In this document: one piece after another, positions 57,216 to 64,000 of the stretch | How the letters are laid out: each line of letters opens with the position of its first letter | Numbering within the stretch: the stretch's first letter is position 1 | Assembly (NCBI RefSeq): GCF_030287445.1 | Contig: NZ_JASVWB010000002.1 | Coordinates: 1,364,001-1,428,000 of the forward strand | DNA: 64,000 nucleotides | DNA from: Streptomyces sp. ALI-76-A | GTDB lineage: Bacteria > Actinomycetota > Actinomycetes > Streptomycetales > Streptomycetaceae | Direction: 5' to 3' | The notes under the pieces: model-generated | Seen by the model: the letters and a program-made list of their open reading frames with translations, nothing else | Databases searched by the model: none | Told to the model about the DNA's origin: nothing | Program-made: the position numbers and the translations under genes

Positions 57216-59545
57216 GCCCCTCCGGCGGGCCGCGGCCCGGGCAGGTCCGGCCGCAGCCGGCCCAGCAGGCGTTCCCGCTCCTCGGCGAACGCCGGGTCGG
57301 CCTGGTAGCCGGAGTGGCCGAGGATCGGGGCCGGCAGAGGATGCCGCGCTGTCCGGCCGTACGCGAGCGGGTCCTTGAGGGCTTCGCGGTCGACCTCGGG
57401 GCCGCCGTCGCCGGACAGGCGGACCGGGCCGCCGATGGGGTCGGTGGGCCGGTGCAGGTTGCGCCAGCAGTCCACGTCGTGGTGCAGGGCGCTGAGCGCG
57501 GCCGGTCCGAAGTGGGCCGGGAACCAGCGGCCGTAGAGGCGCTCCAGCGGCGAGCCGTAGGTCAGCAGCGCGACCCGTCCGCGGGCGGACGGTTCCAGCT
57601 GCCAGGCCGCCGCGGCGGCCAGCACGCTGCCCTGCGAGTGGCCGGAGATGACGAGCCGGCCGCCGGTGGCACGGGTCCAGGTGGCCATCCGCCAGGTCAG
57701 GTCGGGCACCGCGCGCTCGGCGTAGCAGGGCGGGGCGAAGGGGTGGGCGGCGCGCGGCCAGAAGGTGCCGACGTCCCACAGGATGCCGATGGTGCGGCGT
57801 GCGGAGGGGTCCTTGTAGGCGCGCCGGCCCCAGGTGACGAACAGGATGAAGCCGAGTCCGATCAGCCAGGAGCCCAGCGCCTCGGCCGTCTCGGCGGCGC
57901 TCTCGACGACGGCGTAGGCCGGCCGGGCCGCCTCGGCGGGTGTCTGCTCGGTGGTCGTCGCGCCGGCCAGGGCCGCGGCGCCCAGCAGGAGGGTCGTGGT
58001 GGAGACGACCGCGACGAGCAGGGGCGCGCGGTCGGTGAGGGTGGCCATCGCCCGGGCGCGGGCGATGCGGCGGGTGCGGGTGATGTCCTGCGGCTCGCCC
58101 GCGTAGTCGCGCTCCACCGCGGCCAGTTCCAGGCGGCGCAGGAGCCAGGTGCGCCGGCCCAGCCAGCCGAGCAGCACCAGCAGGACGAGCAGCATCGGCG
58201 GGATCACGGACGCCTGCCAGGTCAGCAGGACCGGTGGGCCGGGGATGTTCGTGCCGGTGCCGTCGAGCCAGTCGGCGACACGCTGGGAGACGCCGCCGGA
58301 CATGACCCCGCCGAGCGCGCAGGCCAGCATCGCGACGGCCGGGCCGCCCAGTCCGCGCAGCGCCACGCGTGCGTCCGGACGCACCCGGTGCAGCACATGG
58401 GCGACCACACCGAGGGCGATCACCAGCAGGCCCTGGGCCAGGGTGAGGGCACCGAAGGTCGCGTCGCCCGGCAGCCGGCCCGCTGATTGCCATCCCGGGC
58501 GCTCCCACCCGGCGTACACCCCGGTGAGGACGAGCAGGGCGACGGCGGCGAGCGGCAGCCGTCGGACGAGGTGTTCGTCGAGCTCGCGGTCGAGGCGGTG
58601 CTCGCTGCGGCCCCGGCGGCACACCACCCACACCACGGCCGCCGCGGCCACGACCAGCGCCGTCTCCAGGAGCCGGCCCAGGACGTCGAGGAGCGCGGGT
58701 CCGCCGGGCCGGTGGTCGAACCGGGCGGCCGACGTGCCGACCGCCGCGGCGACCGTCAGCAGACCGGCGGCGGTGTGCGCGGCGCGGAGCCGGGCCACCA
58801 GGCGGCGTCCGTACCAGAACCCGGGGCGGCCGAGGGCGGTGTGGCCGGTCTCCTCCTCGGGCTCCGGCGCGCGGGACATCGGCTGCTGGGACTCGTACGC
58901 GCTCCAGGTGCGGTGGGAGAGGTACCACAGCAGGGCGGTGAGGACGGCCGGGACCAGGGCCGCGACGACCAGGCGGCGGCCGGGCCGGCTCCACCAGCCG
59001 CCGTCCGAGACCTCGGGGGACAGGAAGCCCAGCCAGGAGTGCCGCTCGGCGCACGCGGACGTGCCCGCGCACTGCCAGGCGGCGAGGTCCAGCGCGACCT
59101 CGCAGGCGGCGGCGACCAGCAGCACGGTCAGGGTGAGCCCGGTGAGCCGCACCAGCAGGCCGTACAGGCGCACGGTCCGGGTGCGGCCGCGGGCGGTGGG
59201 GCGCATCCAGTGGGCGAGGTTGACGACCATGAACGGCAGCAGCAACAGCCACAGGGCGCGGGTGCCGTTGCCGGAGGTGAGGTTGCACCAGACGTAGGCC
59301 TCCGGCACCGGGCGGCCGCGGTGGGCGTCCGGCCGGGACTCCGCGTCGGCGTCCTCGGCGCGCCGGAAGACGGCCGCGGTGTCGTCGCCGGTGATCCGCA
59401 CCGTGCGCGGATCGTCGAGCATCTGCTCGGGTGTGGTGCCGCCCACTCCGTGGACCAGGAGCTCGAGCGCCGCTCCGCCGTCCGCCGGCCGACGGGCCAT
59501 GTCGTCGGTGCCCCCGGCCGGGACATGTTCCTGCGCAGGTTCCAC
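57185..59545 (-). CDS. Large multi-pass membrane protein with lipase-like hydrolase motif
   Basis: 786 residues from GTG 59545, with GGGGGAAG eight bases upstream; ATG 59500 is an alternative. Near the start '[18 protein letters not shown]' resembles the HG oxyanion strand of lipases. About ten membrane helices follow. After them '[23 protein letters not shown]' gives a GHSQG nucleophile elbow, and '[14 protein letters not shown]' near the end could supply the histidine. The hydrolase fold thus appears split by membrane helices. The type is known in streptomycetes without assigned function. It is a separate unit from the adjacent AAA+ gene. Confidence 0.78.
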   Translation of the reverse strand: MEPAQEHVPAGGTDDMARRPADGGAALELLVHGVGGTTPEQMLDDPRTVRITGDDTAAVFRRAEDADAESRPDAHRGRPVPEAYVWCNLTSGNGTRALWLLLLPFMVVNLAHWMRPTARGRTRTVRLYGLLVRLTGLTLTVLLVAAACEVALDLAAWQCAGTSACAERHSWLGFLSPEVSDGGWWSRPGRRLVVAALVPAVLTALLWYLSHRTWSAYESQQPMSRAPEPEEETGHTALGRPGFWYGRRLVARLRAAHTAAGLLTVAAAVGTSAARFDHRPGGPALLDVLGRLLETALVVAAAAVVWVVCRRGRSEHRLDRELDEHLVRRLPLAAVALLVLTGVYAGWERPGWQSAGRLPGDATFGALTLAQGLLVIALGVVAHVLHRVRPDARVALRGLGGPAVAMLACALGGVMSGGVSQRVADWLDGTGTNIPGPPVLLTWQASVIPPMLLVLLVLLGWLGRRTWLLRRLELAAVERDYAGEPQDITRTRRIARARAMATLTDRAPLLVAVVSTTTLLLGAAALAGATTTEQTPAEAARPAYAVVESAAETAEALGSWLIGLGFILFVTWGRRAYKDPSARRTIGILWDVGTFWPRAAHPFAPPCYAERAVPDLTWRMATWTRATGGRLVISGHSQGSVLAAAAAWQLEPSARGRVALLTYGSPLERLYGRWFPAHFGPAALSALHHDVDCWRNLHRPTDPIGGPVRLSGDGGPEVDREALKDPLAYGRTARHPLPAPILGHSGYQADPAFAEERERLLGRLRPDLPGPRPAGGAQAESGRSSA

Positions 59546-59873
59546 TGTCCGCACTTCCCCCGTGACGCGCCGTCGGCATCTGTCCGTGCGGGCACAAGGA
59601 TCGCCGCTGGGCGCGCGGCGTACACCCCTCGTCACGGAATCTCCCCGATCCGTGTGACAGCGGGGGGCCGGGAGGTCACGTCACTGACATGTGCGCGTCC
59701 GCACGGTCGGTGGCGCGACCCGACACGGCCCGTGCGAGGATGGGACGTCCGCGCACCGGGGACGGGCAAAATGGCCTGGTCGACGGGGGTCCTCCCGGCT
59801 CGCGCGCAGTGGTGGGCCGGGGAGGGTGCGCGAGGCGTGTCGGACGGCTTGAGGCGAAAGGACCGGAGCGTAC

Positions 59874-60713
59874 GTGAGTGAGAATCAGAACCTCCTCGCG
59901 GAGCAGCGGCGCGCCCTGATCCTGGACGAGGTCCGGCGCCGTGGCGGCGTCCGCGTCAACGAGCTCACCCGCAAGCTCGGCGTGTCGGACATGACCGTAC
60001 GGCGGGATCTCGACGCGCTGGCCCGGCAGGGTGTGCTGGAGAAGGTGCACGGCGGTGCCGTCCCGGTGGTGGAGGCGAGCACGCACGAGCCGGGGTTCGA
60101 GGCGAAGTCGGGTCTGGAGCTGTCCGCGAAGGAGGACATCGCGCGGGCCGCGTCCGAGCTGGTCGCGCCGGGCAGTGCCATCGCGCTGTCGGGCGGTACG
60201 ACGACGTACGCGCTCGCGCACCAGCTGGTGGACGTGCCGGACCTGACCGTGGTCACCAACTCGGTGCGGGTGGCCGACGTCTTCCACGCGGCACAGCGCA
60301 CCTCGGGTCCCCGGCAGGGCGCCGCCACGGTGGTGCTGACCGGCGGGGTGCGCACCCCCTCGGACTCGCTGGTGGGGCCGGTGGCCGACCAGGCGATCGC
60401 GGCCCTGCACTTCGACCTGCTCTTCCTCGGGGTGCACGGCATATCGGTGGAGGCCGGCCTGTCCACGCCGAACCTCGCGGAGGCCGAGACCAACCGGCGC
60501 CTCGTGCAGTCGGCGCGGCGGGTCGTGGTGGTCGCCGACCACACCAAGTGGGGGACGGTGGGCCTGAGTTCGTTCGCGGCGCTGGAGCAGGTGGACACGC
60601 TGGTGACGGACGCCGGGCTGTCGGGCGAGGCGCGCGCCGAGGTGTCGGAGCATCTGCGGCGGCTGGTAGTGGCGGGCGAGCCCGACGAGTCCGACGAGGC
60701 CTCGGACATCTGA
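59874..60713 (+). CDS. DeoR/GlpR-family transcriptional regulator
   Basis: 279 residues from GTG 59874. An N-terminal DeoR helix-turn-helix ('RRALILDEVRRRGGVRVNELTRKLGVSDMTVRRDLDALARQGVLEKVHGGAV') is followed by the sugar-isomerase-like sensor ('SAIALSGGTTTYALAHQL', 'DLLFLGVHGISVEAGLSTPNLAEAETNRRLVQSARRVVVVADHTKWG'). Members respond to sugar phosphates. No sugar operon is adjacent, so the targets lie elsewhere. Confidence 0.94.
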   Translation: MSENQNLLAEQRRALILDEVRRRGGVRVNELTRKLGVSDMTVRRDLDALARQGVLEKVHGGAVPVVEASTHEPGFEAKSGLELSAKEDIARAASELVAPGSAIALSGGTTTYALAHQLVDVPDLTVVTNSVRVADVFHAAQRTSGPRQGAATVVLTGGVRTPSDSLVGPVADQAIAALHFDLLFLGVHGISVEAGLSTPNLAEAETNRRLVQSARRVVVVADHTKWGTVGLSSFAALEQVDTLVTDAGLSGEARAEVSEHLRRLVVAGEPDESDEASDI

Positions 60714-61007
60714 CCCTGCCGCCGGTTAGGCTGTGGCGTCGTCTCCGTCGCCGCCCCGGCCGTGGTGAGTGACCGCCGCCCGGTCGGCCGCTTCCGGGAC
60801 GCGGTCGCCTCGCTCGACCGGCGGCTGGACTCCCGCTAGGGCCCAGGAGCGGCGTTCGGCGCGTGCTCTCGCCGCACGGCCGGCAGTCCACGGAGGTCCG
60901 GTGGCCGTACGTCCCGTACGAGGACATCCCGGCCGGCACACCTGGACCACGCACCAGGCACCGCTTCTCGACGGGCAGACGTCGCCTGCCGCACAACCAG
61001 GTGTCGT
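60714..61007. other. Region between the DeoR and cysteine-synthase-like genes
   Basis: No convincing gene. A 24-codon frame (GTG 60765 to TAG 60839, 'MSDRRPVGRFRDAVASLDRRLDSR') has no homology I recognise. A short symmetric CGTACG-N3-CGTACG lies near 60907. Confidence 0.4.
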
Positions 61008-62153
61008 TCAGGGCGCGTCCGGGGTCACGTCCCGGCGCCAGACACCCGTCTCCAGCAGCGAGGTGATCGCCGCCGTGTACGGCGCGATGTCCAGGCCCTG
61101 CTCGGCGAGCCACGCGTCGGAGTAGTACTTGTCCAGGTAGCGGTCCCCGGGGTCGCACAGCAGCGTCACCACGCTCCCCTGCCGACCCTCGGCCACCATC
61201 TCCGCGACGATCTTCAGTGCGCTCCACAGTCCGGTGCCCGTGGATCCGCCCGCCCGGCGGCCGATGGTCCGCTCCAGGGCGCGGACGGCGGCGACACTGG
61301 CCGCGTCCGGGACCTTCATCATCCGGTCGATCGCGCCGGGCACGAAGCTCGGCTCCATGCGCGGCCGTCCGATGCCCTCGATCCGGGATCCGCAGTCGCA
61401 GGTGACGTCCGGATCGCCGGTGGTCCAGCCCTCGAAGAAACAGGAGTTCTCCGGATCGGCGACACAGATGCGGGTGTCGTGCTGCATGTAGTGGACGTAG
61501 CGCGCGAGGGTCGCCGAGGTGCCGCCGGTGCCGGCCGTGGCGACGATCCACGCGGGCTCCGGGAACCGCTCCGACGCCAGCTGACGGAAGATGGATTCGG
61601 CGATGTTGTTGTTGCCGCGCCAGTCCGTGGCCCGTTCCGCGTAGGTGAACTGGTCCATGTAGTGGCCGCCGGTCTCCACCGCCAGGCGGGCCGACTCCTC
61701 GTACATCTTCCGGGAGTCGTCCACGAAGTGGCACTGCCCGCCGTGGAACTCGATCAGGCGGATCTTCTCGGCGCTGGTCGTGCGCGGCATGACGGCGATG
61801 AAGGGCACTCCGATCAGCTTCGCGAAGTACGCCTCGGACACGGCCGTCGAACCGCTGGAGGCTTCGATCACCGGGCGGCCCGGCCGGATCCAGCCATTGC
61901 ACAGACCGTAGAGGAACAGGGAGCGGGCCAGCCGGTGTTTGAGGCTGCCGGTCGGATGGGTCGACTCGTCCTTCAGGTACAGGTCGATGCCCCACCGCTC
62001 GGGCAGCGGGAACCGCAGCAGATGCGTGTCGGCCGAGCGGTTCAGGTCCGCCTGGACCTTGCGCACCGCCTCTTTCAGCCAGCCGCGATAGGCCCCGTCG
62101 GTGCGGTCGACGTCGAGGGTTTCGCCGGTCCGGATCTGTGCGGGGGTGCTCAC
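61008..62153 (-). CDS. PLP-dependent cysteine-synthase-family enzyme (Cds1-like)
   Basis: 381 residues from GTG 62153, with AAGGAG upstream; a longer frame from 62216 lacks a site. The PLP lysine is K72 in '[16 protein letters not shown]'. '[27 protein letters not shown]' is the substrate-loop region, '[19 protein letters not shown]' the phosphate-binding loop, and 'GSTGTGLW' follows. Long C-terminal segments with '[38 protein letters not shown]' match the actinobacterial Cds1 branch, implicated in cysteine desulfhydration. Ordinary cysteine synthase activity is not excluded. Confidence 0.87.
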   Translation of the reverse strand: MSTPAQIRTGETLDVDRTDGAYRGWLKEAVRKVQADLNRSADTHLLRFPLPERWGIDLYLKDESTHPTGSLKHRLARSLFLYGLCNGWIRPGRPVIEASSGSTAVSEAYFAKLIGVPFIAVMPRTTSAEKIRLIEFHGGQCHFVDDSRKMYEESARLAVETGGHYMDQFTYAERATDWRGNNNIAESIFRQLASERFPEPAWIVATAGTGGTSATLARYVHYMQHDTRICVADPENSCFFEGWTTGDPDVTCDCGSRIEGIGRPRMEPSFVPGAIDRMMKVPDAASVAAVRALERTIGRRAGGSTGTGLWSALKIVAEMVAEGRQGSVVTLLCDPGDRYLDKYYSDAWLAEQGLDIAPYTAAITSLLETGVWRRDVTPDAP

Positions 62154-62498
62154 GGCAGGCTCCTTACGTTCCGCGCCGACGGCGCCTCGCGCGGTCGGCA
62201 CACCGATCATAGACACCTTCCTGCACGCTTCTCACCTGCATAAACACCTCTTTGGGCGACTCAAAGGCAGCCCTGGGGTGCGATGGCGCGGCCCCGTGGG
62301 GGGCGCATTCGCGCGAGTGCTCCGGGTGCTCACGGCGAGGCGGCCATGCGCACTGGTGCTCGGCGGCCGGGACGGGCAGACTGCCCGACGGGACGAAGGT
62401 CCTGGACGGGGGCGCGCATTGGATCACGACAGGAACGGGACAACGGCTCACGCGTGAGCGCGAGCCGGCAGAGCCACGCACAAGGGGGGCGGAGCCAG
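62154..62498. other. Divergent upstream region
   Basis: About 345 bp without a gene. On the minus strand TATGAT (62212-62207) is an excellent -10 for the cysteine-synthase-like gene, about 50 bp before its GTG, but no good -35 is visible. Confidence 0.45.
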
Positions 62499-62822
62499 AT
62501 GGCGGAGCCGGAGTTCAGGGCCACGGGCGTGCGGATCGGGAAGCGACTGCGCTCGCTCACCCGGGCCGGGCAGGTCCGGATCAACGACGGCAGGCTCGAA
62601 CTGCTCACCAGTTACGGGAGCGAGATCGACAGCGCGCCGGTACAGGCGGTGCGTGCCTCCAAGCCCTGGTTCGTCCCGGAGGACCGGGCCCTGGCGGACC
62701 TCAACGGCAACCGCTACCTGCTGACCCTGGGCGAGCACGATCCCGCTCCCGGAGAGCCGGGGCCACCCGCCGCACGCCGGTTCGTCGAAGCCGTACGGAA
62801 GGCTGCGCGGCGTGACCGCTGA
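62499..62822 (+). CDS. Small conserved actinobacterial protein
   Basis: 107 residues from ATG 62499, preceded by a G-rich GGAG site. The sequence 'FRATGVRIGKRLRSLTRAGQVRINDGRLELLTSYGSEIDSAPVQAVRASKPWFVPEDRALADLNGNRYLLTLGEHDP' is basic then acidic and lacks cysteines, membrane helices or known motifs. It reads like a streptomycete-conserved hypothetical protein, but I cannot name the family. It stands upstream of the HATPase gene, separated by 187 bp. Confidence 0.65.
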   Translation: MAEPEFRATGVRIGKRLRSLTRAGQVRINDGRLELLTSYGSEIDSAPVQAVRASKPWFVPEDRALADLNGNRYLLTLGEHDPAPGEPGPPAARRFVEAVRKAARRDR

Positions 62823-63009
62823 ACCACCGCGAGTTGCGGGACCGCGCCTCCTGCGCCACGCTGATCTCACGTAACTCTGGGTTTACCGGCGATAACGCTG
62901 CGAACCAGCCCGCCGGCCACGACAGCAGGCGGCCGCGTCACGCGGGCACTCTGCTGGATCGATCCGAACTCCGTGTTCTTCCGGACCTCTATGTCGGGGA
63001 GTCGCAGCC

Positions 63010-63552
63010 GTGATCAGTCACCCGAGCAGGCACTGCACGGTGGAGCTCCAAGCCCTGCCGTCGCGGATCGGCCAGGTCCGCAGAATCGTATCTGCGCAGT
63101 TGCGCTACTGGCATCTGGATCCCCTCATAGACCGGGCGGCGCTCGGTGTGACGGAGCTGTTGACCAACGTCCACCTCCATGCCCGGCCCGACAAGACGTG
63201 CACCGTGGAGATCGAGCTGGTGCTCGACCGGCTCAAGGTCTCGGTGCGCGACCACGACCCGCGTCTGCCGGTCGTGGGATCGATCGACGAGGCGGACGGG
63301 CTCGCCACCTGCGGCCGTGGGCTCGCGATGGTCGCCGCGGTCAGCGAGAGCTGGGGTGTGCGGCCGGACGGCGAGTCCGGCAAGGTCGTGTGGTTCACCC
63401 TGCCGACGTCCTCGGCCGCGCGGGCCGGTTCCGCTCGTCCGCCGCGGCGCCAGGTCGTGGACAAGCCCGCGCGCCGGTTCGCGGAGGTCGAGCACGCGGT
63501 CGACCTGCGCCGGCCCGGACACACTCCCGCCCGGTCGGCCGTCCCAGGCTGA
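63010..63552 (+). CDS. RsbW-like histidine-kinase-type ATPase (putative anti-sigma factor)
   Basis: 180 residues from GTG 63010. The HATPase_c fold shows the N box 'ALGVTELLTNVHLHA', 'VSVRDHDPRLP' at the G1 position and 'GRGLAMVAAVSESWGVRPDGESGKVVWFTLP' as the G2/G3 end. This is the single-domain ATPase abundant in Streptomyces; related proteins inhibit sigma factors or phosphorylate anti-anti-sigma partners. The last 40 residues are Arg/Pro-rich. The SpoIIE-type phosphatase at 38.6 kb is the kind of protein that would oppose it, though a link is not shown. Confidence 0.9.
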   Translation: MISHPSRHCTVELQALPSRIGQVRRIVSAQLRYWHLDPLIDRAALGVTELLTNVHLHARPDKTCTVEIELVLDRLKVSVRDHDPRLPVVGSIDEADGLATCGRGLAMVAAVSESWGVRPDGESGKVVWFTLPTSSAARAGSARPPRRQVVDKPARRFAEVEHAVDLRRPGHTPARSAVPG

Positions 63553-63646
63553 CCGGGCGGTGACGCCTGTCGCCACGGTGCGGGGTCACTCGGAGCGACG
63601 TGTCGTCCGAGGGCCGTCCTCCTCGGTGTCAGGCGTCGTATGAGGG

Positions 63647-63900
63647 CGGTTCCGCCAGGGGGCACGCCGCCTCCGGACGGTTCCGCCAGGGGGCACGCCT
63701 GCGAGAGCGGCTCCGCCCGGTGCAACGCGTCGCCCGGGGGCGGTCCGCTCGGCGTTGTGCGTCGGCCTGGGAACGGTCGCACTCGGTGCCTTGTCGTTCG
63801 AGGGCGGGCGCACCCGGTGCCACGCCTCGTCCGAGAGGCATCCCACCCGGTGCCAGGTCTGGTCCGAGAGCCATCCACCGGTGCCACGCCCCGTCAGAGG
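63647..63900. repeat. Degenerate tandem repeats between convergent genes
   Basis: A 22-bp identical block starts at 63647 and 63678 (31-bp period; core TTCCGCCAGGGGGCACGCC), with a diverged third copy near 63705. A second set with core CACCCGGTGCCA / CCGGTGCCACGCC and GTCCGAGAG recurs about every 32 bp from about 63807 to 63895. No gene is seen in 63553-63932. Confidence 0.75.
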
Positions 63901-63932
63901 CGGTGGTGCCGTGTCGGCCGGCGCGGACGGTT

Positions 63933-64000
63933 TCACTCCGTGGCGATGGCCCGCAGCACGTCCAGGCGTGCCGCGCGCCGCGCCGGGCGCAGGCCGGCGA
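63933..64000 (-). CDS. FtsX/MacB-type ABC permease, C-terminal end (5' part outside window)
   Basis: The last 21 codons before the stop read 'AGLRPARRAARLDVLRAIATE'. The ending 'P..RAARLDVLRAIATE' is the standard C-terminus of FtsX-like permeases of actinobacterial antimicrobial or lipoprotein ABC exporters. Only this tail is inside the window. Confidence 0.75.
   Translation of the reverse strand, partial: AGLRPARRAARLDVLRAIATE

Noticed and set aside
54705..59597. 1630-codon open frame on the minus strand across the AAA+ and membrane-hydrolase genes
   Set aside because: Arg/Pro/Gly/Val-rich translation without domains. It is antisense to the beta-helix/AAA+ gene and out of frame with the membrane-protein gene; long shadow frames are expected at this base composition.
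60765..60839. 24-codon ORF after the DeoR regulator
   Set aside because: No ribosome-binding site of note, no recognised similarity, and length within chance.
62905..62960. WhiG-type promoter (GGCGATAA) before the HATPase gene
   Set aside because: The -10-like box is close to consensus, but no TAAA lies at the required spacing.
63647..63900. CRISPR array
   Set aside because: Repeats are diverged and the intervals are too short and similar to be spacers; no cas genes.

Overview
This window is chromosomal DNA from a filamentous actinomycete, almost certainly Streptomyces. G+C is very high, GTG and TTG starts are common, and ATGA/GTGA stop-start overlaps are frequent. Family content fits too: a GAF/SpoIIE phosphatase, an RsbW-like ATPase, an Rv1733c-like protein, a TerD protein and MHS/LacI/DeoR/PucR families. 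No rRNA, tRNA, CRISPR array, intact insertion sequence or prophage was recognised. Function is inferred from motifs read by eye; no search was run.

Layout. 0-3.3 kb: 3' end of a Rho gene, a D-Ala-D-Ala carboxypeptidase, a chimeric mannosyltransferase remnant and a glutaminase. 3.4-10.6 kb: a beta-helix lipoprotein facing a four-gene exopolysaccharide operon (UDP-glucuronate decarboxylase, GT2 synthase, GalE, UDP-glucose dehydrogenase). 11-14.4 kb: UppP, two CrcB/FluC fluoride channels coupled through a 39-codon DUF190-like mini-ORF, an SMP-30-like protein and an ArsR regulator. 14.6-23.1 kb: GH42 beta-galactosidase with a divergent LacI regulator and two matching operators, MarR, SseB-like protein, cysteine hydrolase with NCS1 permease, and a long-form GAPDH.

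23.1-32.7 kb is the most striking part. One minus-strand gene set holds a GH114 lipoprotein, a spherulin-4 (GH135-like) protein, two SDR nucleotide-sugar enzymes, a sugar nucleotidyltransferase, a polytopic membrane protein, a PelF/Gtb3-like GT4 and an Agd3-like (CE18-type) deacetylase. These are the enzyme classes of the Aspergillus galactosaminogalactan (GAG) cluster, arranged as a bacterial operon. The inferred product is a secreted, partly deacetylated, galactosamine-type polysaccharide.

33-44 kb: a small secreted protein, a secreted alpha/beta-hydrolase with 17-bp tandem repeats at its 3' end, an orphan ABC substrate-binding lipoprotein, a stand-alone rpoA away from any ribosomal-protein operon, a GAF-SpoIIE phosphatase, a scar of catabolic gene fragments, and an MHS transporter / PucR regulator / 3-hydroxybutyrate dehydrogenase group. 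44.8-54 kb: Nudix, apolipoprotein N-acyltransferase, O-antigen-ligase-like protein, PH-like membrane protein, glutamate racemase, HpnB-like glycosyltransferase, TerD protein, Q/P-rich small protein and a frameshifted MOSC gene. 54-64 kb: Rv1733c-like protein, beta-helix/AAA+ fusion, large membrane protein with a lipase-like motif, DeoR regulator, cysteine-synthase-family enzyme, small conserved protein, HATPase regulator, degenerate repeats and the C-terminus of an FtsX-type permease running off the end.
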